Source: an uncultured Collinsella sp.
Lineage (GTDB): Bacteria; Actinomycetota; Coriobacteriia; Coriobacteriales; Coriobacteriaceae
Length of the DNA: 9,259 bases
Reading direction: 5' to 3'
Assembly: GCA_900544465.1 (NCBI GenBank)
Contig: UQVT01000066.1
Span: 1-9,259 of the forward strand
Shown here: positions 1 to 6,303 of the stretch, in pieces
Numbering within the stretch: position 1 is the first letter of the stretch
How the letters are laid out: every line of letters starts with the position of its first letter
Position numbers and translations under genes: made by a program
Notes under the pieces: model-generated
Told to the model about the DNA's origin: nothing
The model's database searches: none
What the model saw: the letters and a program-made list of their open reading frames with translations, nothing else

Positions 1-730
1 GCTCGAGCGAGAAGGCGAAGCCGGTGGTCTCGGCGGGCACGTGGGGCTGCACGAGTGTTTGGGTGATAAAGCCGTAGGCAGAGCAGATGAGTGCGAGCGC
101 GACGACAACGACGATCTCGCTGGGCGTGCTGGGAAGCGTGAAGCCGCCAAAGACGCATGCGGCAATGCCCGAGAACAGGCCGCCGAAGCCCAGCTGCCAA
201 ACGCCCAGAGCAAGCGGATCGACTTCTTCGACAAAGCGCTTGGCCACGATAATGTGCCCGGCATAGACAAAGGCGGAGAGCAGCATGATGATCGCGCCCG
301 GGTTCAGGCTGGTGAAGTCGGCGCCCGAGAGCAGCAACATACCGCAGGTGACGATGGCGGTGCCGACGAGCACTTTGCGCTCGGGGGCGCGGCGCAGCAG
401 GGCGGCATTGGCAAACGGCACGATCACGACCGTCAGGCTCTGCAAAAAGCCGGCGGTGGAGGCGGAGGTGAGGCTAGAGCCCAGGCACATGCAGGTGAGC
501 TCGGTTGCCATAATGGCGCCGATGATGGCGGCACGGACCATAAGGTCGCGGTTGATGCGCAACGCGTGCTTGTGGAAGAGCAACAGGCAGACCACAAAGG
601 CGATGATGCAGCGTAGCGCGACGATGCTCGTGGCGTTCATGCTGTCCATGCCGATTTTCATGAGGGGATACGAAAAGCCCCATGCGACGGGAACGGAAAA
701 TGAGAGCGCGATTGCTTTTTTGCGATCCAT
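1..730 (-). CDS. EamA/DMT-superfamily transporter (3' end outside window)
   Basis: The minus strand reads open from an ATG at 730 to the window edge, giving 243 residues and no stop, so the C-terminal part is missing. The protein is very hydrophobic, with about eight predicted membrane spans visible (for example residues 6-27, 35-53, 66-90, 92-112 and 121-138). The first helix carries the AWGFSYPLMKIG pattern and the second a conserved Arg (R40, VALRCIIAF), both typical of EamA drug/metabolite transporters, which usually have ten spans in two repeats and about 290-300 residues. The start is supported by AAGGAG (740-735) four bases upstream. It is transcribed away from the LysR-type gene at 889, a common arrangement in which the regulator controls the transporter. 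The substrate cannot be told from sequence; amino acids, nucleosides or other metabolites are typical of the family. Confidence 0.88.
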   Translation of the reverse strand, partial: MDRKKAIALSFSVPVAWGFSYPLMKIGMDSMNATSIVALRCIIAFVVCLLLFHKHALRINRDLMVRAAIIGAIMATELTCMCLGSSLTSASTAGFLQSLTVVIVPFANAALLRRAPERKVLVGTAIVTCGMLLLSGADFTSLNPGAIIMLLSAFVYAGHIIVAKRFVEEVDPLALGVWQLGFGGLFSGIAACVFGGFTLPSTPSEIVVVVALALICSAYGFITQTLVQPHVPAETTGFAFSLE

Positions 731-888
731 GGGACTCCTTTTGTTACAGAACGGTTTCGCAAAAAGGATTCTGCTCCCAGAATTGGATGTAGTAAAGCGA
801 ATGTATCTTCAGTATGATTAAGAAACGCTAATGTTGGCAGAAAAAGCCCTGGCAAAACGTTTTACGGCTGCATTGATGTGGAGGCACG

Positions 889-1755
889 ATGGCATCGCGG
901 TATCAGATTGTTTGTATGGTGGTCGATTGCGGCAGCCTTAAAGGCGCGGCGGACGAGCTGGGCTATACGCAAAGTGCGGTGAGCCAGGCCGTCAAGGCGC
1001 TCGAGCGCGAGCTGGGTACCACGCTTATCGAGCGCGGAAAGCAGGGCGTTTCGCTTACGCGCGACGGTAAACAATACCTGCCGTACCTGCGCCAGATCGT
1101 GACCGCCGAGGCCGAGCTCGAGGGCAAGCGCCAGGAGCTACTGGGGCTTTCGTCGACTGATATTCGCATTGCGACGTTTACCAACGTGAGTCGTACCGTG
1201 CTGCCGCGTGTGATCCGCGACTTTGGAGCGCTGCACCCGGGCGTGCACTTTACCCTCAAGCAGGGAGATTACACGCGCAACGCCCAGTGGGTGCACGATG
1301 GCGTGGTTGATTTTTGCTTTACGGCACGCGGGTTTACCGCGGGGCTCGAGAAGCGCGTGGTCTATCACGACGAGTTGGTGGCACTGTTGCCGGCTGCGCA
1401 TCCGCTGACGGCAAAGGAAAAGGTGACGCTCGCCGATCTGGCGTCCGAGCCGTTTGTGCTGCTGGATGAGGGCGAACAGAGCCTGGTGCTCGATGCATTC
1501 GCGGCGCATGGACTGTCGCCACACGTGACGAGCGAGGTCACCGACGACTACACCATCATGGCGATGGTGGAGGAGGGCCTAGGCGTGAGTATGCTCTACC
1601 GTCGTACTGTGGAGGGCATGCGTGCCGATATTCGCGTACGTCCCATCGTGCACGCCCCCTCGCGCGACGTAGTGGCGGCCTGGCGCAGCTGGGACACCAT
1701 GCCTATCGCCACGAGGCGCTTTATCGACTATATGAGCTCACATATTGTCAATTAA
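889..1755 (+). CDS. LysR-family transcriptional regulator
   Basis: This 288-residue protein has the usual LysR length and layout. Residues 1-60 form the winged helix-turn-helix: SLKGAADELGYTQSAVSQAV (16-35) is the classic LysR signature, followed by KALERELG and a wing ending in LTRDGKQYL. Residues from about 90 to 285 match the periplasmic-binding-protein-like effector domain (IRIATFTNVSRTVLPRVI, then HDELVALLPAAHPL and FVLLDEGE). The start at 889 is supported by GTGGAGG at 878-884. The gene diverges from the EamA-type transporter at 730 across a 158-bp intergenic region, which suggests that it senses a small molecule and controls that transporter and itself. It ends 27 bp from the convergent MATE gene, with no clear terminator hairpin between them. 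The effector is unknown. Confidence 0.93.
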   Translation: MASRYQIVCMVVDCGSLKGAADELGYTQSAVSQAVKALERELGTTLIERGKQGVSLTRDGKQYLPYLRQIVTAEAELEGKRQELLGLSSTDIRIATFTNVSRTVLPRVIRDFGALHPGVHFTLKQGDYTRNAQWVHDGVVDFCFTARGFTAGLEKRVVYHDELVALLPAAHPLTAKEKVTLADLASEPFVLLDEGEQSLVLDAFAAHGLSPHVTSEVTDDYTIMAMVEEGLGVSMLYRRTVEGMRADIRVRPIVHAPSRDVVAAWRSWDTMPIATRRFIDYMSSHIVN

Positions 1756-1782
1756 TGACTGGCGTGGCGTTGAGTGCGGTGT

Positions 1783-3165
1783 TTAGCGGGCTGTCGCTTT
1801 GGCTTGGGTGGCGCGATAGGTGCGTGCCGGGTGGCAAAGTAGTACCGCTACGACCATAAAGAACGCCGTGGTGCCCAGGCTGATGGGGTAGACCATCATG
1901 ATGTTCGCAAAGGTGCGGAAGTGCGGGAACACGCAGAACACCCAATAGAAGCGGATGCCGCAGACGCAGATCATGGTGATGAGGGCGGGTGTGAGCGAGA
2001 TACCAAAGCCGCGCAGGTAGCCTGACATGTTTTCGTAGAACATGCTAAAGGCGTACGCCGGGAAGATCGAGCACACGCGGATATAGCCGATCGAGACGAT
2101 GTTGGGATCGCTGTTGAACAGCGACAAGATCTCACGCCCCAGGCCGACAATAACGATAATTGTGGTGAGCGCGACGATACCGCCTTCGACCAGGCAGACC
2201 TTGAGCGTCTTGGTGCAGCGGTCGATCTGGCGGGCACCGTGGTTTTGTCCCACAAAGGTGGTGCAAGCCTGGCTAAAGCTGTTGAGCAGGTTGTAGCACA
2301 CATACTCCAGGCTCATAGCGGCGCTCGAGGCTGCCATGACCTCGGTGCCCAGGCTGTTGATGGCAGACTGGATGATGATGTTGGCGACGGCAAAGACGGC
2401 GCTTTGGATGCCGGCGGGCAGGCCGATCTTGACGATGCGCTTGAGGGCGACGGGGTCGATAGCCAGGTCGCGCGGGGTGACGCGGACGACGGAGTCGGTC
2501 TTGAGTAGGCGGATAAAGAGCGTAGCGGCGCTGACGGTGTAAGCGATGGCGGTGGCGATAGCGACGCCCGCGACGCCCCAGTGGAGTACGGGGACAAAGA
2601 TGAGGTCCAGGCCAATGTTGAGGACGGTGGACACGGCAAGCGCCTGTAGCGGCATGCGGGTGATGCCGACGGAGCGGAAGATCGCGGCCTCAAAGTTGTA
2701 GAGCAAGATCGAGGGCATGCTGAGCAAAAAGACGCGCAGATAGAGTGAGGCGAGCGGCATGGTCTCGGCGGGAACGTTGAGCGCGGCGAGCATGGGCTCG
2801 GCAAAGATCTCGCCCAGCGCTATGACGACAAAGCCCACGAGCGCCATTAAAATCGAGGTATGGACAGCGCGTTTGACCATGTTCTGATCGTTGCGGCCGA
2901 TAGCGTTGGCGATGACCACGTTGGAGCCAAGTGACATGCCGATAAACAGGTTGAGCATAAGACTGGTAAGCGGAACATTGGAGCCGACCGCCGCCATGGC
3001 GAGGGTTCCCTGGTCGCCCGAGAAATTACCGATGATGACCGTGGCGATGAGGTTCGACAGCTGCTCCAAGATGCTTGTGGCGGCCACGGGGAAGGCGAAC
3101 AGGGGAATGTTACGCCACAGCGAGCCGGTGGTCATGTCAATGTGCTTAGATACGGTGTCAGCCAT
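1783..3165 (-). CDS. MATE-family efflux transporter
   Basis: This 460-residue integral membrane protein has about twelve hydrophobic helices arranged in two MatE repeats (roughly residues 18-180 and 240-400), the standard size and topology of cation-coupled MATE exporters. Diagnostic stretches include LFAFPVAATSILEQLSNLIA in helix 1, the LAMAAVGSNVPLTSLMLNLF segment, and SLGSNVVIANAIGRND leading into an internal loop. The second repeat has the parallel LPAGIQSAVFAVANIIIQSA, SLEYVCYNLLNSFSQACTTF and VGQNHGA. The overall style resembles MATE proteins of anaerobic Gram-positives. Family members export cationic drugs, dyes or metabolites using Na+ or H+ gradients; the substrate here is unknown. 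The ATG at 3165 has only a weak purine-rich site upstream (GAGAG), so the start is less certain than the family call. The gene is convergent with the LysR gene and its 5' side abuts the REPIN-like element. Confidence 0.93.
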   Translation of the reverse strand: MADTVSKHIDMTTGSLWRNIPLFAFPVAATSILEQLSNLIATVIIGNFSGDQGTLAMAAVGSNVPLTSLMLNLFIGMSLGSNVVIANAIGRNDQNMVKRAVHTSILMALVGFVVIALGEIFAEPMLAALNVPAETMPLASLYLRVFLLSMPSILLYNFEAAIFRSVGITRMPLQALAVSTVLNIGLDLIFVPVLHWGVAGVAIATAIAYTVSAATLFIRLLKTDSVVRVTPRDLAIDPVALKRIVKIGLPAGIQSAVFAVANIIIQSAINSLGTEVMAASSAAMSLEYVCYNLLNSFSQACTTFVGQNHGARQIDRCTKTLKVCLVEGGIVALTTIIVIVGLGREILSLFNSDPNIVSIGYIRVCSIFPAYAFSMFYENMSGYLRGFGISLTPALITMICVCGIRFYWVFCVFPHFRTFANIMMVYPISLGTTAFFMVVAVLLCHPARTYRATQAKATAR

Positions 3166-3229
3166 ACGCTCTCAATCTCTAACATGCTCTTTCGTGCTTA
3201 TTTGCGCAGATGATGATACTCCTAATCGA

Positions 3230-3340
3230 CTAGTCATTGGGTGTTCCTATCGGCACTTAGGGACGTTCCTTTTCTGTCGGCAGCTGGGGACACTCCTTAT
3301 CTCTTCTAACTAGTCATTCAAGAACGTCCCCAATGACTAG
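3230..3340. repeat. REPIN/MITE-like inverted-repeat element, 111 bp
   Basis: The element is bounded by a perfect 12-bp terminal inverted repeat: CTAGTCATTGGG at 3230-3241 and CCCAATGACTAG at 3329-3340. A second perfect inverted pair lies inside: GGGACGTTC (3260-3268) and GAACGTCCC (3322-3330). ACTAGTCATT also recurs directly at 3229 and 3309, so the right end alone can form a hairpin with a 9-bp stem (3310-3318/3332-3340) and a 13-nt loop. Three variants of one core (GGGTGTTCCT, GGGACGTTCCT, GGGGACACTCCT) start at 3239, 3260 and 3286. Two REP-like units facing each other fit the REPIN class mobilised in trans by RAYT (IS200-like) transposases. No transposase is present here and I see no target-site duplication. 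It lies between the divergent MATE and rlmA genes. Confidence 0.7.
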
Positions 3341-3396
3341 GTGGGGAAGGCGTGCGACAATGGTGGGCGTTGTGTAGTCCGCGCTAAGGAGTTGCC

Positions 3397-4212
3397 ATGT
3401 TGTTGTGTCCCGTTTGCCATGAACCGTTGGTGGACGATGAGCGTGGGGCCGCATGCGCGGGCGGACACCGGTTTGACCGTGCGCGCGAGGGTTATCTATA
3501 TCTACTGCGCTCGTCCAAGAGCGGCGACTCCATGGGCGATCCCAAGTCGCAGGCGCGCAGCCGTCGTGACTTTTTGAACCGTGGATACTACGCGCCGTTG
3601 CGCGATGCGATGGTCGAGCTGGTGCGCAAGCAGGTGTCTGGGCGCGCCACGTCTGCGAACGGCCCCATGACGCTGCTCGATATTTGCTGTGGCGAGGGCT
3701 ATTACACCAGTGCCATGGGCGCGGTGCCGGGCGTAGATGCTTACGGTTTTGACCTGGGCAAGGAGATGGTGCGCCTGGCCGCCAAGCGCGGCGATGCGAC
3801 CTACTTCGTGGCCAACATGAAGGACATCCCCGTGGCCGATGGCGCCTTCGATATGGTGACCGAGCTCTTTGCCCCCTTTAACGAGCGCGAGTTTGCCCGC
3901 GTGCTGGCGCCGGAGGGTTCGCTCTACACCGTGGTGCCGGGTGCTCGTCACCTCTTTGGGCTCAAGGAGGTACTCTACGACACGCCGTACCTTAACGATG
4001 AGAAGCTGCCGAAGACCACCGAGCTCGAGTTGGTCGGAACGCAGCGGGTGTCTGCGAATATTACGCTTCAGACCCAGGCGGACATCGAGGCGGTGTTCCA
4101 GATGACGCCGTACTACTACCGCACGCGCCCCGCCGACAAAGAGCGCCTGGCAAATTTGGATACCCTTCAGACCGACATCGACTTCATCATCGCCGAGTAC
4201 CGCCACAGCTAA
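3397..4212 (+). CDS. rlmA: 23S rRNA (guanine-N1)-methyltransferase, RlmA family
   Basis: The 271-residue protein aligns along its length with E. coli RlmA (269 aa), which uses SAM to methylate N1 of a guanine in hairpin 35 of 23S rRNA. The N-terminal zinc-binding module is intact: C4 and C7 (CPVC), C20 and H24 (GGHRFD), followed by the family's REGYLYLL. A short linker with FLNRGYYAPLRDA (59-71) leads to the Rossmann SAM site LLDICCGEGYYT (93-104). The C-terminus keeps the family motif QMTPYYYRTRP (235-245). E. coli RlmA(I) modifies G745, whereas Gram-positive RlmA(II)/TlrB types modify G748, where the mark affects binding of some macrolides. The second is more likely in a Gram-positive, but that is inferred. 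Motif I has Cys (C97) where the usual DxGxG pattern has its first Gly. The start is fixed by AAGGAG at 3386-3391. Confidence 0.92.
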   Translation: MLLCPVCHEPLVDDERGAACAGGHRFDRAREGYLYLLRSSKSGDSMGDPKSQARSRRDFLNRGYYAPLRDAMVELVRKQVSGRATSANGPMTLLDICCGEGYYTSAMGAVPGVDAYGFDLGKEMVRLAAKRGDATYFVANMKDIPVADGAFDMVTELFAPFNEREFARVLAPEGSLYTVVPGARHLFGLKEVLYDTPYLNDEKLPKTTELELVGTQRVSANITLQTQADIEAVFQMTPYYYRTRPADKERLANLDTLQTDIDFIIAEYRHS

Positions 4213-4213
4213 C

Positions 4214-4250
4214 AACCTGCCAAAAAGGGACAGGTTTATTTTGGTAGGTT
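4214..4250. repeat. REP-like hairpin with GGGAC loop
   Basis: AACCTGCCAAAA (4214-4225) pairs with TTTTGGTAGGTT (4239-4250) over 12 positions, with one G-T wobble, leaving the 13-nt loop AGGGACAGGTTTA. It starts two bases after the rlmA stop codon. The stem is AT-rich with no following T-run, and a much better terminator lies just downstream, so it is unlikely to be the main terminator. The architecture, a short stem with a 13-nt loop containing GGGAC or its complement GTCCC, matches the right end of the element at 3310-3340. I read it as a second, sequence-distinct REP-like unit. Confidence 0.55.
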
Positions 4251-4266
4251 TTATCTGGGCAAACGT

Positions 4267-4304
4267 AAAGGGCCGACCGCGGAGATGCGCGATCGGCCCT
4301 TTTT
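4267..4304 (+). terminator. Rho-independent terminator after rlmA
   Basis: A perfect 10-bp stem (AAAGGGCCGA at 4267-4276 with TCGGCCCTTT at 4293-4302) continues after one C/A mismatch into CGC/GCG around an 8-nt loop. A run of five T at 4300-4304 follows. This is a strong terminator for the plus-strand rlmA transcript. The complement strand reads out into TTTACGTTT, so it may also stop the convergent membrane-protein transcript, less efficiently. Confidence 0.88.
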
Positions 4305-4340
4305 AGTTGCTTGGCTGCAGAGGTTATGAGAAGCGAGCGC

Positions 4341-4742
4341 TTATAGGCGGTCCTTGTTCTCGGCCTTAACGGCGTGTGCCTGCTGAACAAAGAACAGGTC
4401 GTACACCACGATGACAAAGGCGCCAAAGTTGATGGCGTCGCCGCCAAACGCGGGAAGCGTGAGCACCGCTTGGGCAAGCGTGGCGACCGCGGCAACAATA
4501 CCGAGCTTAAACGCGCCGTCCACCTGCGAAGGCTTGTTGGCGCCCTTGATACCGGCGACGCCTGCGGCAAGGTCGACGAGACCCTTGGCGATAAGCACGA
4601 CCGCTGCGAGCGTGGCGTACGAACCGTACGTGGAATCGAGACCGCCCGTGGCGATACCGACGCCGGCGGTGACGAGGCTGGCGATGCCCAAAACAAAGTA
4701 GATGAGAGCAAGGATTTTGAGAGTCTTGCGAGTGAAGCTCAT
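4341..4742 (-). CDS. Small four-helix membrane protein, unknown function
   Basis: I do not recognise this as a named family. The 133-residue protein (ATG at 4742) has a short basic N-terminus (SFTRKTLK) and four hydrophobic segments at about 9-31, 42-64, 77-98 and 104-120, ending in a charged tail (KAENKDRL). Helices are rich in Ala, Gly and Val, and a small polar loop with GIKGANKP joins helices 2 and 3. This looks like a compact inner-membrane protein of the kind often annotated as hypothetical in Coriobacteria and Firmicutes. The reading frame extends upstream to an ATG at 4811, but AAAGGA six bases before 4742 and the hydrophobic helix beginning soon after favour the shorter form. It is convergent with rlmA, sharing its terminator region, and divergent from the 47-residue ORF at 4970. 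No function can be assigned. Confidence 0.85.
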   Translation of the reverse strand: MSFTRKTLKILALIYFVLGIASLVTAGVGIATGGLDSTYGSYATLAAVVLIAKGLVDLAAGVAGIKGANKPSQVDGAFKLGIVAAVATLAQAVLTLPAFGGDAINFGAFVIVVYDLFFVQQAHAVKAENKDRL

Positions 4743-4765
4743 GGCTGGTCCTTTCGATACGAGTA

Positions 4766-4778
4766 CGCCAACTTGGCG
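4766..4778. promoter_or_regulatory. 13-bp palindrome, possible operator
   Basis: CGCCAACTTGGCG is a perfect odd palindrome centred on C4772. After one mismatched pair it continues with GT/AC at 4763-4764 and 4780-4781. It sits 24 bases upstream of the membrane-protein start, just downstream of the tentative promoter, where a repressor could block transcription. It could also form a 4-bp hairpin in the leader. No candidate binding protein is identified. Confidence 0.35.
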
Positions 4779-4792
4779 CACCCAATGTACTG

Positions 4793-4821
4793 CACATATG
4801 GTGAAGCACATTGTAGTTCAA
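4793..4821 (-). promoter_or_regulatory. Possible sigma-70-type promoter for the membrane protein
   Basis: On the minus strand TTGAAC (4821-4816) and TATGTG (4798-4793) are separated by exactly 17 bases, about 50 bases before the proposed ATG at 4742. Matches to consensus are only 4/6 and 3/6, so this is a tentative call supported mainly by spacing and position. Confidence 0.3.
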
Positions 4822-4969
4822 CGCGGCGATGCATGCGTTTGAAAGCGTCTCTTGCCCGCACGGTCCAACCTTTCAAAAAAGAAAGCTGGGCGTAAGTCAA
4901 ATCGATGGCAGCGTATGCGCGGCGCTGCGATGATGGGTCCATGGTAAGAGCTGGTCTCAAGGAGGAGCC

Positions 4970-5113
4970 ATGATGTACGGAGCAGGGCAAGTGCGTGAAC
5001 CGCGGTCGTTGGGAAGGCGCATAAGTGATTCTGCGATCGCTGCCGTGTGCACGGGATTGATGGCGGTGCTTTGCATTGGGATGCTGTGGGCCATGTCGCA
5101 TGTGGGACAATAG
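4970..5113 (+). CDS. 47-residue single-span membrane protein
   Basis: This short ORF is supported by an excellent ribosome binding site, AAGGAGGAG at 4960-4968, directly before two tandem ATG codons (4970 and 4973), and it ends at TAG 5111-5113. The product has a polar, basic N-terminal half (GQVREPRSLGRRISDS, residues 6-21) and one hydrophobic helix from about residue 22 to 42 (AIAAVCTGLMAVLCIGMLWA, 22-41) containing two Cys, then a tiny tail SHVGQ. The positive charges before the helix predict an N-in orientation. It lies 63 bp upstream of rsmJ on the same strand, so co-transcription is plausible. I do not recognise a family. Against it being real is only its size; the ribosome binding site and coherent topology argue for it. 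Confidence 0.68.
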   Translation: MMYGAGQVREPRSLGRRISDSAIAAVCTGLMAVLCIGMLWAMSHVGQ

Positions 5114-5176
5114 CGGACGGTTGGGTGCCGACATGAACGGCGCTCACGTATTCGTTTTGCTTGTTAAGGAGTGTCC

Positions 5177-5881
5177 ATGGGTGTCGTCGATCCCTTTTCT
5201 GTTGCTCGGGCCGCGGGGCTTGAGCTGACCGGGAAGCCCGAGGGCCTCACGCTCACCGACGGCACGATGGAGCTGCGTGCCGATTTTGGCCGCATGCTTC
5301 CGCGGCTCAAGCGGGGCCGTCTGCAGCAAGAGCTGCTGGTAAAGGCCGCGCGCACAAAAGGCATCGAGAGCCCATGGGCGATTGACGCCACGGCAGGCTT
5401 TGGCGAGGATTCGCTGCTGCTGGCTGCCGCGGGCTTTTCCGTCGATCTATATGAACAGGATTGCGTGATCGCGGCGCTCCTCAAGGATGCCTTGGATCGC
5501 GCGGCAGATGATCCGGCGCTTGCGACAGCTGTGGCGCGCATGCGCTTACATGCCGGCGAGGACAGCATTGCCGGCCTTCACCATGTAACTGAGCTAATCG
5601 AGCAGGGCGAGCTCGCGACTCCCGACGTGGTATATCTGGACCCCATGTTTCCCGAACGCACCAAGAGCGCGGCGGTCAAAAAGAAGTTCCAACTCTTGCA
5701 TCATCTGGAACAGCCGTGCGCCGATGAGGAGACGCTGGTTGAAGCTGCGCTTGCGGTGCGCCCGCGCAAGGTCGTTATCAAGCGACCGGTGAAGGGGCCA
5801 CTGCTTGCCGGCGTTAAGCCGAGCTATCAACTTGCGGGCAAGGCCGTTCGCTACGACGTTTTGGTACCGCCGCGTCCATAG
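5177..5881 (+). CDS. rsmJ: 16S rRNA (guanine-N2)-methyltransferase, RsmJ family
   Basis: The 234-residue protein matches E. coli RsmJ (YhiQ, 250 aa), which uses SAM to make m2G1516 in 16S rRNA of the small subunit. Visible family landmarks are LELRADFGRMLPRLKRGRLQ (32-51 region, counterpart of the VDFVGGAMAHRRKFGGGRG segment), motif I AIDATAGFGEDSLLLA (68-83), the acidic residue E93 in DLYEQD, the catalytic-type motif VVYLDPMFP (151-159) followed by KSAAVKKK, and the C-terminal RKVVIKRP (197-204) and VRYDVLVPP. The ATG at 5177 is preferred: AAGGAG (5166-5171) lies five bases upstream, whereas the in-frame GTG at 5171 overlaps that site. The 47-aa ORF lies just upstream, and the Zn-binding gene at 5930 converges on it with no clear terminator. 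Target site is inferred from the family. Confidence 0.9.
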   Translation: MGVVDPFSVARAAGLELTGKPEGLTLTDGTMELRADFGRMLPRLKRGRLQQELLVKAARTKGIESPWAIDATAGFGEDSLLLAAAGFSVDLYEQDCVIAALLKDALDRAADDPALATAVARMRLHAGEDSIAGLHHVTELIEQGELATPDVVYLDPMFPERTKSAAVKKKFQLLHHLEQPCADEETLVEAALAVRPRKVVIKRPVKGPLLAGVKPSYQLAGKAVRYDVLVPPRP

Positions 5882-5929
5882 CTTGCGTGCGACGGTTGGC
5901 GCTCCGTCAGTGCCGTGCCGATGCGGTGC

Positions 5930-6232
5930 CTATTTCCAAGGGTGCGATGTCAGGTGCCAGCCGCCGCAGTATTCGCATTTGTAGCAGGCCAAACCGCGCC
6001 GCCCGCGGCTTTCGCAGTCGGCCATAACTGCCTCGGCCTCGACGCGCGTGTCGTAACGGTTTTTGCGCTCGCACGATTTGTAGCGCCAGGCCTCATTGCG
6101 CTCGGCGTCCAGGGCGTCGCGGCGCTCGTCCTCGCGTGCAAACAGGTCGCTCATATCGCCGCCGGTGGCAGTGCTCAAAAACTCGCTTTTTGCTTTTGAC
6201 CAGGCGGCTCGCTTTTTGCTCCCCATCTGCAT
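5930..6232 (-). CDS. Cys/His-rich small protein, probable zinc ribbon
   Basis: I recognise the style but no named function. From the ATG at 6232 the product has 100 residues. The first half is charged and probably helical (GSKKRAAWSKAKSEFL, then REDERRDALDAERNEAWRYK). The second half has C54, C73, C83, C86, C89, H93 and H97, with the core YKCEYCGGWHLTSHP (84-98). The CxxCGGWHLTS ending after a conserved KNRYDTRVEAEA segment (57-68) resembles small zinc-ribbon proteins of Actinobacteria and their phages. C83 or C86, C89, H93 and H97 could bind one metal. The frame continues upstream to a TTG at 6247, but GGAGAGGGG just before 6232 favours the ATG. It diverges from the GNAT gene across a 71-bp region containing an inverted repeat. 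Nucleic-acid binding is a guess from the fold type. Confidence 0.82.
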   Translation of the reverse strand: MQMGSKKRAAWSKAKSEFLSTATGGDMSDLFAREDERRDALDAERNEAWRYKSCERKNRYDTRVEAEAVMADCESRGRRGLACYKCEYCGGWHLTSHPWK

Positions 6233-6250
6233 CGCGCCCCTCTCCAAACG

Positions 6251-6282
6251 TTGGTATCATTGCTCAATCAAAGTGATACCAA
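6251..6282. promoter_or_regulatory. Inverted repeat between divergent genes, likely operator
   Basis: TTGGTATCA (6251-6259) and TGATACCAA (6274-6282) are a perfect 9-bp inverted repeat separated by 14 bases. The site is centred between the starts at 6232 (minus) and 6304 (plus), 18 and 21 bases from each. By symmetry each strand has TTGGTA in a -35-like position 17 bases before TGATAC, but TGATAC is a poor -10. A dimeric regulator controlling both genes, or overlapping promoters, are both possible. The regulator is not evident. Confidence 0.5.
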
Positions 6283-6303
6283 TAAACGTGAGGTCGCCGC
6301 GTG

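Noticed and set aside
41..821. Plus-strand open frames opposite the EamA-type gene
   Set aside because: They are antisense to a clear membrane transporter, low in family-like patterns (charged, repetitive translation), and lack ribosome binding sites.
3502..4215. A 237-codon minus-strand frame opposite rlmA
   Set aside because: It is antisense to a well-recognised RlmA; long antisense frames are expected in GC-rich genes, and the translation is His/Arg-rich without domain features.
4743..4811. N-terminal extension of the four-helix membrane protein to ATG 4811
   Set aside because: The extension crosses the tentative promoter and palindrome, lacks a ribosome binding site, and AAAGGA is well placed for the ATG at 4742.
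5171..5176. GTG at 5171 as the rsmJ start
   Set aside because: It overlaps the AAGGAG ribosome binding site, which is correctly spaced for the ATG at 5177.
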